The position numbers were made by a program, and so were the translations under genes. From Rebecca billardiae RCC1528 (lineage: Eukaryota > Haptophyta): a stretch of 64,000 nucleotides of DNA. Shown here piece by piece: positions 34,913-46,351 of the stretch. Each line of letters starts with the position of its first letter. The stretch's first letter is position 1. The DNA is taken from contig OZ251241.1 of assembly GCA_965240325.2 (NCBI GenBank), positions 1,302,001-1,366,000 of the forward strand, written 5' to 3'. The notes under the pieces are model-generated. The model had not been told where the DNA came from. It searched no databases and saw only the letters and a list, made by a program, of their open reading frames with translations.

Positions 34913-36510
34913 TTACTTATGGTCCGGGAGGGGAGCGCAGAGGGTCATGTATCATACCAAAAATCCTATCATCCCGTATGATACGCGTATAATACGGTTA
35001 ATACCGTAGCAGTATGACCGCGTTCCGCGGTCCTTTTCATCCGTAGAACGAACGTAGTTCAGGGCCCGCGGTGGCGGTGCACCCTCCATCGCAGTCGTCT
35101 ATTGACAGACCCGGAGTTGAGAGTTGCATGCCCGTACAACTAGACTCCAGCGGCGCGCCGCCGCCCGCCGCGCCGGGCGCGGGCCCATCGCACTTCGCAG
35201 CCGCCGGCGCGGCGCCGATTGTGTACAGGCGGATGCGACGAGGCGTGATCGACGCATGAGCGCGACTCCACGTGCACGCCAGGCCACGCGAAGCTGACAG
35301 CCAGGGAGCACGGTGCGGGGCCGCGGATTCGTTCGGGCCGCTGCTGCTGACTGACCGCTGTCCCGCGGGTCACCGCGCACCGGCAGCGCCAGGATAGTTA
35401 GATGATTTGCACTGGTCCGAGTAGGGTTCGACCAGCGCCTGCGCGACGGCCGACAGGCGGGCGCGAGGCGTGATCGACGCATGAGCGCAACTCTACGTGC
35501 ACGCCAGGCCACGCGGTCGGCGGTGCTGTCAGCCCGAGGGAGCACGGTGCCGAGGTGCGAGGGCACCAGGCATGGCAAGGGCGGCGCGTGGTGAAGTCGG
35601 AGACTCAGAGATCGATCAGTCCGGCATCAGGCGCCGGCTGGCGCCGCTGCCCCCGAGCTTGCGAGAGCCCGAATACAGGGCGGCTGCCGCGGCGCAGGCG
35701 CCGGCCCGACGCGCGGCGGACGCGCAGGCAGTCGACACAGGGCGGGCGGGGGCGCGCGGAGTGAGCGGGGCACGAACTCGATGTCGCCCGTCAGTCGGGA
35801 CCCGCCGCAGCCGCGCGCACCAGGCGCCACTCGCCGCGCGTACCTCCCATCGCGGGGCCATCGCCGTCCTCACCCGTCCCCTCGCGAGTGCGACGAGTCG
35901 GTCGCTCGTCAGCGTGGCTCGCCCCCTCGTCTTGCCTCTCGCAACTGACTGGCGTACAAAACGCGGCGGACACGCCGCGCGCGATACGGATAGCTGCGGC
36001 GGATATTTTTCAATGTCTCGCACTATTGGAGTCGGTTGGACTATTATGTCAACGGTCGTTCTTGGCATCTTGCGGCGGCGCACTACATGAACGAGAGTCT
36101 ACCCACAATTACCCAGCCTGGCACACTTGGGCGTGGGTTTCGTTGATTCCTCTGACTAATTCTATGATTTAAAGACACAGGCACGAGGGCGCAGCTCTCC
36201 TGATTCGTCTGTAGTGGTACTGGTCGAAGCTTGCAGCAGTTGCAGTGGTGTGAGCGCGTTGATGTTGGTCCCCATGGCGGATGTCGTTGTTGTCGTCGTC
36301 CGGACGTCGTCAGGCCCACCAGGAAGTGCATGGGTACGAAATCAAAGGCGAGTGAGCATGTTGGCGTCGGCCAGGCCGTCCCCTACTTGGTCAGCAGCTG
36401 GTGCGGATGATGTCGTCGCCTACTTGGTCACTTGGCAGGTCATGGTGGACGATGGTGTAGCCTGTTCTTGGGCAGCAGCTGGTGAGTGGTGGATGATGTT
36501 GCATGTGGCC
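34913..36510. other. Intergenic, small local repeats only
   Basis: A ~60-bp segment, CGTGATCGACGCATGAGCGC...CGTGCACGCCAGGCCACGCG, occurs twice in direct orientation (35245-35292 and 35467-35515). 35990-36200 has lower GC. No convincing coding frame is present. Confidence 0.5.
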
Positions 36511-36960
36511 GAAGTTAGTAGTAGTTGGACTTGCCTGAGTTAGTAGTAGTTGGACTCGCCGCAGTTAGTAGTAGTTGGACTCGCCTGAGTTAGTAGTAGT
36601 TGGACTCGCCGAAGAGTTAGTAGTAGTTGGACTCGCCGAAGTTAGTAGTAGTTGGACTCGCCGAAGTTAGTAGTAGTTGGACTCGCCGAAGTTAGTAGTA
36701 GTTGGACTCGCCGAAGTTAGTAGTAGTTGGACTCGCCGAAGTTAGTAGTAGTAGTTGGACTCCCCGAAGTTAGTAGTAGTTGGACTCGCCGAAGTTAGTA
36801 GTAGTTGGACTCGCCGAAGTTAGTAGTAGTTGGACTCGCCGAAGTTAGTAGTAGTTGGACTCGCCGAAATTGGTAGTAGTAGTTGGACTCGCCGAAGTTA
36901 GTAGTAGTTGGACTCGCCGAAGTTAGTAGTAGTTGGACTCGCCGAAGTTAGTAGTAGTAT
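36511..36960. repeat. 25-bp tandem repeat array, ~17 copies
   Basis: The unit GTTAGTAGTAGTTGGACTCG, then CCGAA, repeats about 17 times plus a partial end. Variants include CTGAG, GCAG and GAAGAG spacers and two units with one extra GTA triplet. There are no spacers between units. It is a minisatellite and its end abuts dispersed repeat copy B. Confidence 0.95.
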
Positions 36961-37165
36961 ACAAAAGGGCCGGGCGCGACCGCTTTTTCGGCCGTGATGC
37001 GTGTTAGAGAGGGTCTCAAAATTCGAAACTCGGTCTCCTCCAGCCATGAAAATCGTCCCCCGTCCCTTTTTTCTTGATCAAAGATCTTTTTGAAACGTGG
37101 TTAGGGCCCACGGAGCGGGCTCCACGCTGCGCGCTCCGCCCTGCACCGCGGGCCATCATTCAGCC
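36961..37165 (-). repeat. Dispersed repeat, copy B (inverted relative to copy A)
   Basis: The reverse complement of this segment matches 10917-11140: the GGCCCGCGGTGCAGGGCGGA block, the ACCACGTTTCAAAAAGATCT block and the GGGACGGGGG run all recur. The copy is bounded on the left by the minisatellite. Confidence 0.75.
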
Positions 37166-37321
37166 CGCGAAAATAAAATCCCGGATGTTACGATCCATAT
37201 TATTGGAATCCAATAGCTACGGGTGCAACCGGATCGCTCCCGGACCGTGTTCTGACCAGAGTCTGAAATGGGTAAATACATAGTAAAATAGAGTATACGT
37301 CTGAACTATAGTTGCTTGCAT

Positions 37322-38062
37322 GATAGCGTTCCGATGCCACGCGTGGCATCGGAACGCTATCATGCTCCGCTCTGCGCTGCGCGCGGCCTTCGGCTCCTCA
37401 TCGGCTTTGCCGCGCCTAGTGAGTGTGGCGCCTACGATCAGCGCGCATGCGAGCGTCACCTCAGAACGAGCTTCCCGCGCCGGCCTCAGCAGTGAGCGCC
37501 CGCCTGGGGCGCGATGCGATCAACTGGGGGGGCGAACTGCGGCTGAGCGAGGAAGCACGTATATGCGCGCAAGCCGCGCCGCCTTGAGCCACCGATTGCG
37601 CGTCTTGATGCAGCTCCAGAGGACGGCTGTTGATTGATGAGTGCCGATCATAAGCCCGCACGAGCCTTGCACGCAGTGGAGATGAAACAACCGACTGTGA
37701 GCGTCCTGAAAGCGTCCTGTTGAAGCGAGATCGGAGTCTTCGGTTTGTGCGTGGGCGCAGCATGACATATGCGCATTTGTATGCAACGCCTGCGCACGTG
37801 GCTGTTGCCATGCCATGCCTGCCGAGGCGTTGCTCTGATGAGTGGCCCTGCCATGGGCTCGCTCGGTCCATTCGCAAGGGCGAGAAGAAAAGATGCGTGC
37901 GAGGTGCACGCCATGCTCACGATCGTCGGGGCTCAAGGTGGCACGCATATACATGCTTCCCGAGGCTACGCTCGCATGCGCGCTGATCGTAGGCGCGGCA
38001 AAGCCGACGAGGAGCAAGCTGCGCGGCGCAGAGCGGAGCATGATAGTGTTCCGATGCCACGC
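37322..38062. repeat. Inverted repeat with a perfect 38-bp palindrome at its left end
   Basis: 37323-37360 is a perfect palindrome centred in CCACGCGTGG. The right half (from 37340) continues as an arm to about 37457 and is repeated in inverted form at 37964-38062; both arms contain GCGCGCATGCGAGCG and GGCATCGGAACGCTAT-type sequence. A shorter inverted match joins about 37545-37580 with 37925-37960. It is probably a decayed foldback element. Confidence 0.7.
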
Positions 38063-38926
38063 AAGCAACGCGCCGCCTTCGCACGGGCCGCGCCGCTCGC
38101 GCCACCCGCGCCGAGTGTGCCATCATATTTCCACACGCGCGTTTTCCCGCGCTGCTTTTTTTCGTGCGTGATGAGTTTTCTGATGGGTGCGAATTTACCG
38201 CAAGATTATGAATACTCATGATTAATACCGTTTGGTTATCGTCGCACCATTATGATATATATGATGACGCGGACTTCCCAATAATGTTTTAGTACATGCG
38301 GGTAGCCGGGTACGTACTATTGACGAGGCTGACGATATGAGCTCCAAATGAGATACATTGGAGATATGATCATCACGCTCTTTCCCGCGCGTGCGTACGA
38401 CAACATATCGTGACGCACAACACACTTTTACCTGATGCTCCCCCCCCCGACTCCTCTACCGTATTGGCAAATAGGACATTGTTCGCGCCCGCGATCTCGA
38501 TTGTTTGTATGTGGCGTGGGGATTACTTAATACTTTACCAGGTCGTTCCCCCTGCACTGGGAATCCGCGGTTTCGCACTATTCAGAGCACGAGGCCGCGG
38601 CATAGCAACGCAGATTTATTCTTCCGCTTGCTCTATCAGACCACTTGAACGATCTAATCGAGGTTTCCAATTGAAAATGACGAAAGTACATCCATCCATT
38701 AGAGAACCCAAATCCCGAGCGCGGCAAAGCCGTGGAACGCAGTAATCAGCCTCGTCAGCGATAGTCCGCTCACGAAATCGAGGCGCTGGAAATGAGTTCT
38801 TCGCGTGCAACCGCGGAGGCGGGAGCCCTCCCGCGGGTGCGGAGCACCGATTCTGACCCGCCCCCTGCGCCTGCGGCCGGGCGGCGAGTGCGATGCAGCT
38901 GGCCCGGCGCTGGGGGGCGCGGATGT
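38063..38926. other. Intergenic, low GC, nothing recognised
   Basis: 38130-38760 is markedly less GC-rich than the genes. Only short frames without recognisable domains are found. Confidence 0.4.
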
Positions 38927-40157
38927 GCTTGCGGAGCCGGCGTGCGTGGACGGGCTGTTGCGGGAGAGTATCTGCCGCCCTCCTGCGCCGCGCGACTTGC
39001 GCCACGCCTCTTTCGCCTCGGCTCAGGGCAGCGCGCACGCGCGCGCCGCCTCCGGGGCCAGCCTTCGGCCTGCGCCGCAGCCGACCGCGCGCGCGCCGTG
39101 CGCGGCGTGGTCGGGAAGGAACGGGCGCGGCTGCCGGGCGAGATGGCGATATCATGTGCGCACGCCATGCCGCCCCGCCACGCCTTGCCGAGCGTGTCGC
39201 TGGTCCATTTGCACGCCTCTTCGAGTTGTCACAAATGGTGTGCACGCGGCCAATCGCGGTCGTGACCGCTGGGGGCCGCGCCCGGGCCAGGGCGCTGCGG
39301 GCGCGGATGTGCTTGCGGAGCCGGCGTGCGTGGACGGGCTGTTGTGGGAGAGTATCTGCCGCCCTCCTGCACCGCGCGACTTGCGCCACGCCTCTTTCGC
39401 CTCGGCTCAGGGCAGCGCGCACGCGGCGCGTCGCCTCAAGGCCAGCCTTGCCTGCGCCGCAGCCGACCGCGTGCGCGCCGTGCGCGGCGTGGTCGGGAAG
39501 GAACGGGCACGGCTGCCGGGCGAGATGGCGATATCATGTGCGCACGCCATGCCGCCCCGCCACGCCTTGCCGAGCGTGTCGCTGGTCCGTTTGCACGCCT
39601 CTTCGAGTTGTCACACTATGAATGGTGTGCCACGGCCTCGCGGTCGTGACCCTTGCCGGGACGATCATTGAGACACAGAACAGTGCCAAGCGGGCACGCG
39701 GGATACTCTTACATGAATGTTCATCACCACGTGGTCGTGTAGAAGTGCTGGGTGCGACGCTTTCCTCGCGCGGATGCACTTTCATCATCTTCTTCGAGCT
39801 CCGAGGTCTGGCTTCAGGCACGACAAGAAATCAGCACTCGTCAACAGCTGTGCGGATCCGTTATCGTGCCCTTTCGCGGCGCCGCGGGGCGGCATGGCGT
39901 GCGCACATGATGTCGTCATCTCGCCCGGCAGCACCCCCCGTTCCTTCCCGACCACGCCGCGCACGGCGCGCGCGCGGTTGCGGCTGCGGCGCGGGCACGG
40001 TGCGGCCCTGGCCTCCGAGGCGGCGCGCGCGTGCGCGCTGCCCTGAGCCGCGGCGAAAAGAGGCGTGGCGCGAGACGCGCGGCGCAGGAGGGCGCCATAT
40101 ACTCTCCCGCAACAGCCTGTCCACGCAAGCCGGCTCCGCGAGCACATCCGCGCCCGC
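38927..40157. repeat. 0.3-kb repeat in three copies (two direct, one inverted)
   Basis: Copy 1 (38927-39233) and copy 2 (39301-39614) are direct and nearly identical, both running from GCGCGGATGTGCTTGCGGAG to CTTCGAGTTGTCAC. Copy 3 (about 39886-40157) is inverted and more diverged. The Arg/Ala-rich frames inside recur with the copies and look like no known protein. They could be remnants of one transposon family. Confidence 0.85.
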
Positions 40158-41286
40158 AGCGCCGTGCCCCGGGCGCGCCGGCCGCCAACGGCGCTCGGCC
40201 GCCTTCGCCTGCCCGCCCTGCCGCCGAGGGCAAAGGTCAAGATTTGGTCGGCCCTCGCCTGCCGAGCCGCCACCGGCCGGGGGCTCCCTGCACCATCTAT
40301 CTCATTGCGGCTCAATTTTGGGATTGCGAGACCAGCTCATCGATTGACGCACATCCGCACCCGCGAGACCTGAAAATCTTATTCGCGGGTAGCGACGGGT
40401 GCGTCCTGCGGCTGTTTTTCTCGTATGTCCAAACCGCGGATTCCCAGTGCAGGGGGAACGACCTGGTATCATACAAACATTCCCCTTACTTTCATACAAA
40501 CATTCCCCCCACTTTCATACAAACGTGCCAAACATTCCCCCTATTTTCATACAAACGTGCCTGAGGAGTACTCACTTCACAGTAGGGCGTCCGATCAAAA
40601 TCTTGGCATCCCTAGTCGTTTCGGTAACCACGCGATGACAAGCGCAGATGATCGAAAACCCGCGCGCGGGCGGAGAGAGGTGTCTCGGCTGCAGCCGGTT
40701 CGACTGCAGTTCGTGAGTTATGCCGCCGTGAACGGCGACGCACGAGTCCGCCGGCGCTGTGGCGGTGGTGCCAATGGGAGGGCCTCAACCTGCTCCCAGG
40801 GCTGCCCTCGCCGAGATGCGTCGCGTCTATGATTCCATCCCCGGGTGCAGATGGTCGACGAACGACTCCATGTTAAGCGCGCACGGGGCGATGTCCTGCG
40901 CCTCGCGATGCCTCGACCTCGGGGGCTGCACGAGACGCTCGGGCTGAGCATGCCGGGGGTGGACCCCCTCGACGCGTCGGCGACGCACATGGCCGTGCTC
41001 AAACGCGTCATGCGCTACGTTCCTGTACACATGCGCGACGAACATGGGTGCGTCAGACAGGCGCTGCGCGAGGCATCGCTCCGTAATGATCATATTGCCG
41101 TTGGCCAAATGAGTCGGCACAGCTCATTAGCGTGTCATTAAGCGATCTTTCCTCCCTGACCAGCCTGATTGAGGTACGATGTGGGTAGACAGCAGGCCGC
41201 GAACCTAATCGACATTTATCGACCTATCTCGTGAAGGCCTCTGAAGGGACGCGCTTGCGTGTGGGTCTGAATGAAGGAATCTCCGT
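40158..41286. other. Intergenic with a short pyrimidine-rich tandem repeat
   Basis: 40474-40562 contains four tandem units of about 22-30 bp built on CATTCCCC and TTCATACAAAC. The rest has no supported gene. Confidence 0.5.
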
Positions 41287-44200
41287 ATGGTCGACCCAAG
41301 CTTGCGAGCTCTCCAGCGCAGCGCTTCAGTGGTAGGGACTCGGTGTGCGGGCTCGTGGGAGCTCTGGCGGGCTCGCATGGAGCTACTGGGCGCGCGCCAG
41401 CCGTCCACGAGCTTCGCGTGGCGCACATCCACGCCGCAGACGGGCCGACGGCGGCCGCGGCCAACAGCCGCCAGCAGCTGCGGCCTGGTGATCGTCACGG
41501 ACCCGGTGCGCGGCCGCGTGACTGCTGGGCACGGCTGCAGACCCGGCCCACCCGCCCGCGGCGCTGTCGATGCTGATACTCACGCGCGTGTGCGCGCGCG
41601 CGCGCGCGCGCGTCGCTCGCAGGGCCCGGACCCCGACGACGTGAAGGCCTTGCTGATCGCCGCGGTGCTGCACCGGCAGGGCGACCTCACGCTGCACGCG
41701 GTCGTGGCGAACGGCGGATGGCAGGCGCTCAACCGCGCGCGGCTTGCGCGCTGCGTCCTTGACCACGCGGGCGCGCGCGACGTGCCCGTCGGCGTCGGCA
41801 GCCAGGGCAGCAGGGATTACTCGCCCCAGCCGCACGAGTACCGCCTCGCCGGCTTCGACGAGGTGCGCGACGACCTGCTTGAGGACGGCGCCGCGCTGCT
41901 GCTGCGCGTCGTGCACGGCGCCGCGCGCAAGAGCCTCACCGTCGTGTGCATCTCGTCGCTGCGTGACCTCGCGGAGCTGATCGACGCGGAGGCGGAGCTC
42001 GTGCTCGCCAAGGTGCGCGAAATCTCCGTGATGGGTGGGCTCGAGCGGGACGACTCCTCGCCCTCGGGCTGGGTGCCCGACACGTCTGTCAACAACACGG
42101 TGCGCGCGCGCTCGGCGCTCGGCGCGCTCTTCACGTCTCGCGCGCGCTCGGCGCGCGCGCGGTGTGCGTGTGGCGCGAGGCTGCGCGCCGCGCGGCGTGT
42201 GCTCACGCGCGCCCTCGCGCGTGCGCGGCCCCGCTCGCCCGCCCCCTTCGCGCCGCCAGTTCGACATGGACGCGGCGCGCGCCGTGTACGACTTCTGCTT
42301 TGCGCGCGATCTGCCGCTGACCGTCGTCTCGCGGCACGCGGTGCCGATGCTGCCGATGCAGCTGGCGCGCTCGTTCGCGGTGCGCACGGGCGGCGACTGC
42401 CCCGTGATGAGCTACCTCGCCGACGCGCAGTTCCTCGGGCTCGAGGGCCTCTGGCAGAAGATGTGCGAGGGCAAGCTGCCGCCGCGCTGCACGAAGCAGT
42501 GGTACTTTGAGACCTTCTGCGGCGTGGACGCGGAGCGGTTCGGGGCGAGCGGCTTCGACGCGTTCGGCGCGGATGCGGACATCAAGGCGCATCTCAACGG
42601 CTTCGTCAAGCCGTGCGCGCACGCCGCCGAGCGCGCCGCGCGCCGCGCGCCTCGCGCCCCGAGCCCGCCCGGGGGCGCCCCGGCTCACTCGCGCGGCTGC
42701 CGCCCGCCGCGCTCCCGGCCGCGCGCCGTTCGCGCCCACGCGTGTGCGTGCCTGTTCTCGAGCCAGGTACGACGTGGTGGCGCTGATGGCGGTGCTGCCG
42801 CACACGCGCGCGTGCTTCCTGCGCGACGAGTCGTCGAGCTTCCGCACGGGCTCGCAGGGCGGCGCGTCCCACTCGCTCTTCCTCGACGGCGCGCACCAGA
42901 TCGACGTGCGGCACGTGCTGCAGCTGCTCAGGTGCGCGCCAAAGCCGCGGGCGCGGGGTTGCGCGGGCTCGGCGTGGGATTGCGGCTGGCGATGGCCGCG
43001 ACGGCGCGCTGACGCGCGCGTTCGCGTGCGCGCGTGCACAGGGACACGTACCACGAGGTGGTCCTCGCGTCGGCCGCGGAGCTCGTGAGCATGACGGCGA
43101 CCGCGGCCCCCTCGCCTCGGGGCGGGGCGGACGACTCGCAGCGCGGCGGCGGCGGCGCGCACCCCGCCTCGAGCTTCAGCCGTGCGGCGATGGACCCCGC
43201 GCGCGGAGTCGGCCCTGCGGCCTCGGCCGCGCCGGCGCAGGCGCTGCCGGCGGGCGCCACGCAGGGCAGCGCGCGCGCGCCGACCGGTCCGCCCACCGCG
43301 CCGAGCCCGGCGGGATCCGAGCGCGCCGCCGCGTGCGCCGCGCCGGCGCGGGGCGGCGCGGAGCCGCAGCCGCAGCGCGGCGCGGAGCTCGCGTCCGTCC
43401 AGCAGGGCGTGCACGGCGGCGCGCGCGTCGCGCGCGACTCGGAGCCCGGCCGGGCGCCGGGCCGAGCCGCACGGGACACCTCGTCCGGCACGTGGGCCTC
43501 CCAGATGCAGACGCCCGCCATGTCGCACCGCTCCGGCCGCTCGTCCGTGACGCGCAGCTCGGTGTCCTCGGCCTCCACCGGCTCCGCCTCCGCCTCGTTC
43601 AGCTGGCACCCGATGGGCTGGGCGGGCTGTGCGCAGGGCCCCGCCGGCGTGGGCGCGGGCGGCGCGGGCGGCGGTGCGGGCGGCACGCCGCAGCCCGCGT
43701 GCCCACGGCTGCGCGGCCAGGTCGGCTCGCAGCCAATCGCAACGCGGCAGCAGCTGCCGCTGGCGCTGCCCGTCATCGCCGGCTCGGCGCGGGCGAGCAA
43801 GGCGGACGGCGGCGCGGCGCGCCTGTCGTCGGCCAAGTCGTCGGCCAAGTCGACGCCCCCTCGCCGCTCGGACAGCGGCGCGGGCGCGGGCGCGCGCGGC
43901 GCGTCCCGCGCGTCCCGCGCGTCCCGCGCGCGCTCGGGCAGCGGCCTCGGCATGCCGCTCGGCGCGCCCCAGCGCGTCGACGACCTGCTCGACGTGGCCG
44001 CGCTCGAGCGAGAGCCGGGCGAGCCGCTGTCCGAGTCGGCGCTCGCACACGTGCTCGAGGAGGCGCTCTCCGAGGCGCGCTCGGCGCTGCGGCTGCTCTC
44101 GGGCGTGGCGGCGGGGGTCGGCATGGCCCTGCTCTGCGTCGCGCTCGCGCTCTACTCCGCCCACCTCCACCGCAGCGGCGGCGGCAGCCCGGCGGCGATC

Positions 44201-45814
44201 GAGTCGGACGAGCGCGCGCTGATCATGGTCGACGTGTCGGGCGCGCTCGGCACGTCTGGCTTTGCGCTGCTGCTCCTCGCCATCTCGCCCTCGCGCTCCT
44301 TCCTCAACATCGCGCGCTTCGCCACCGCCACGTTCCTCGTGCTGAACGGGGTGACGATGCTGCTGCACGCCCTCGACCTGGCGCGCTACTGGCTGGCCAG
44401 CGGCGCGATCTCGCCCGCGCTCGTCGCGTGGATCGCGGTGCGCGCCGCGGCGCAGCTGGCGATCGGGCACGCGGCGTGGGCGCACTGGCGGCGGTGCGCG
44501 CCGCTTGTGCGCCGGCTGCGGCACGCCACCGCGCTCATGTTCGTGGCCTTGGCCGTGCTCAGCATCTCGAACCGCGCCGCGCTCGGCTGGCTGCGCTCGG
44601 ACGCGGCGGTGGCGGTCAGCGTCGCCGCGCTCGTGTACAGGCTCGGCGTGGCGCTGCTGATGCTGTGGCCGAGCGCGCGCCGGGGCGCGTTTGCCGCGCT
44701 CGCGCGCTGCCTCGAGTCGCGCACCGCCGGCCGGCTTGGCGCCGCCGCGCCGCTCGCGCCGCTGATCGGCTTCGGCACCCGGCACGAGCGAGCGGCGGCG
44801 GAGGTGCTCGCCTCGGCGCGCCGCGCCTTCGCGCCCGTGCCGCTCGACGACGAGGCCATCGAGCAGCTCGTCAGCGCGCCCGCGGACGCGCTGGGCGATC
44901 GCAAGTCGTCCGCCGCGTCGTCGGCGCGCGGCTCCTTCAGCGCCGGCCGCCGAGGGCTGCGCGCCGGCCCGCCGTCGTCCGTCGCGCCGCTCGCGCTCGC
45001 GCTCGCGTTGCGCCGTGGCGACAGCCGCGGCACCACCGACTCGACGGGCGGCGAGAGCGGCGGACGGCCGAGCCTCGAGGACGCGGAGCTGGGCGGCGGC
45101 TCGGCGCGCGTCGCGGCCGCGGCCGCGCAGCCGCTGCCGGTGGCCGACTACTACATCGTGCACTCGGCCGACGACGACGCGGACGCGAAGCGCGCGGCGC
45201 TCGGCGCGTGGGCGCGCGCCAAGGCCGCCGAGACGGGCGTGCGGCCCACCGTGTGGTTCGCCGCGCTGCACGGCCGCTCGCCCACGCGCTCGCGGGAGGC
45301 CCTGCACCACCTGCCCGTGTGCCTCGGCCGCTCGCGCCGGCTGCTGCTCCTCTCGGGGCCGAGCGTCACCGACCAGCTCTGGTGCATCGCAGAGCTGTAC
45401 GCGTGGCGGCTGCTCGGCGGGAGCGACGCGGAGGTGGAGTCGCTGTGCGTCGCCACCTCGGCGGACGCGCGCGAGCGCACGCTCGCCTCGTTCGACGCGT
45501 TCGCGGTGATGTACGCGCACCGCGCGCCCTCGGCGGAGGACCGCGCGCGCATCGTGCGCGCGGTCGAGCTCGCGAGCGTGCGCCGCGTGAACGAGGCCGT
45601 GCGCTCGTACCTGCAGGTCGCGCGCCGCGCGCAAGACCGGCAGGCGCTGCAGCGCGCCGCGGGGCTCGAATCGGACGAGCCGCCGGCAGACGACGCGCCG
45701 GCCGGGACGCCGCCGCCGCCGCCGCGCGCGCCTCGCGCGCCGCAGGCCGGCGGCTCGACGCCGGCCGCCGGCGTCGTCGACGCCGGCGGCAGCGCTCCTG
45801 ACGAGCTGTGCTGA
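41287..45814 (+). CDS. Nucleoside hydrolase-like / six-span membrane / TIR-like fusion
   Basis: Five exons, 41287-41505, 41623-42099, 42260-42612, 42767-42931 and 43042-45814, give about 1,328 residues; every junction keeps frame. Residues about 64-420 are an inosine-uridine nucleoside hydrolase fold: VIVTDP|GPDPDDVKAL across intron 1 (the Asp cluster that binds Ca2+), VREISVMGG, NNT|FDMDAARAVYDFC and VKP|YDVVALMAVL. The last keeps the family's Asp, but Tyr replaces the usual His. Then come a ~330-residue low-complexity linker and about six spans (near 756-783, 797-822, 827-850, 860-885, 901-918, 928-950). The C-terminus (about 1105-1220) is TIR-like: YYIVHSADDD, TVWFAAL, LLLLSGPS and LWCIAELY, whose Glu (45392-45394) aligns with the catalytic Glu of NAD-cleaving TIRs. 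The initiator ATG is uncertain. Confidence 0.72.
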
Positions 45815-46351
45815 CCTCCCGCCACGCCCACGACTCCTCTTCGGGCTACTGACACCGGTTTACCATGTGTGCCCGCCGCGTCACTACGTCTACAGTCTAC
45901 GGACTGACGACTCTGCTGGCTCACGGCGCCCACATCTTGGTTCGGACCGTTCGGAGGGTCGTGGACTCGTGGCTCGTGGCTTCGTGCATTCGTCACCGTC
46001 GTCACAGTGAGTGTCAGGCTGCTGCTGTATTAGAGTGTCGTAGTCAGGCTCAGTCCGCGACGGGCTTCGGCGCGCGGCGTGACAGCGCTAGTATCGATGA
46101 TCGTCATATCAATCCCATCGTCACCGAAATGACCGATGACGGACACTCATGACGCCTCCCACGGATCAGTACAGTAGCTGGCGCTGCGCCTGCTGCTGTC
46201 GCTGATATATTACGCCCTTAGACCGCTGACGACGACGGCGCCTGATGCGCTGACGATGGTCATCACTGCTCAGCCTGACCGCCTGACGGATACCGATCAG
46301 ATCGTCATTCAGATCCATCATCGGCATATATCTATATATATATATACATCA
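45815..46351. other. Convergent 3' intergenic region
   Basis: 537 bases between the 3' ends of the fusion gene and the PH-FYVE-RING gene. GATGA/TCATC-rich with a short AT run at 46326-46348. No gene is seen. Confidence 0.5.

Noticed and set aside
36511-36960. CRISPR-like array
   Set aside because: Units are directly adjacent with no unique spacers, in a nuclear eukaryotic context; it is a minisatellite.
42203-45634. Minus-strand open frame of 1,143 codons
   Set aside because: Antisense shadow of the hydrolase-TIR gene, dominated by Arg, Ala and Gly.
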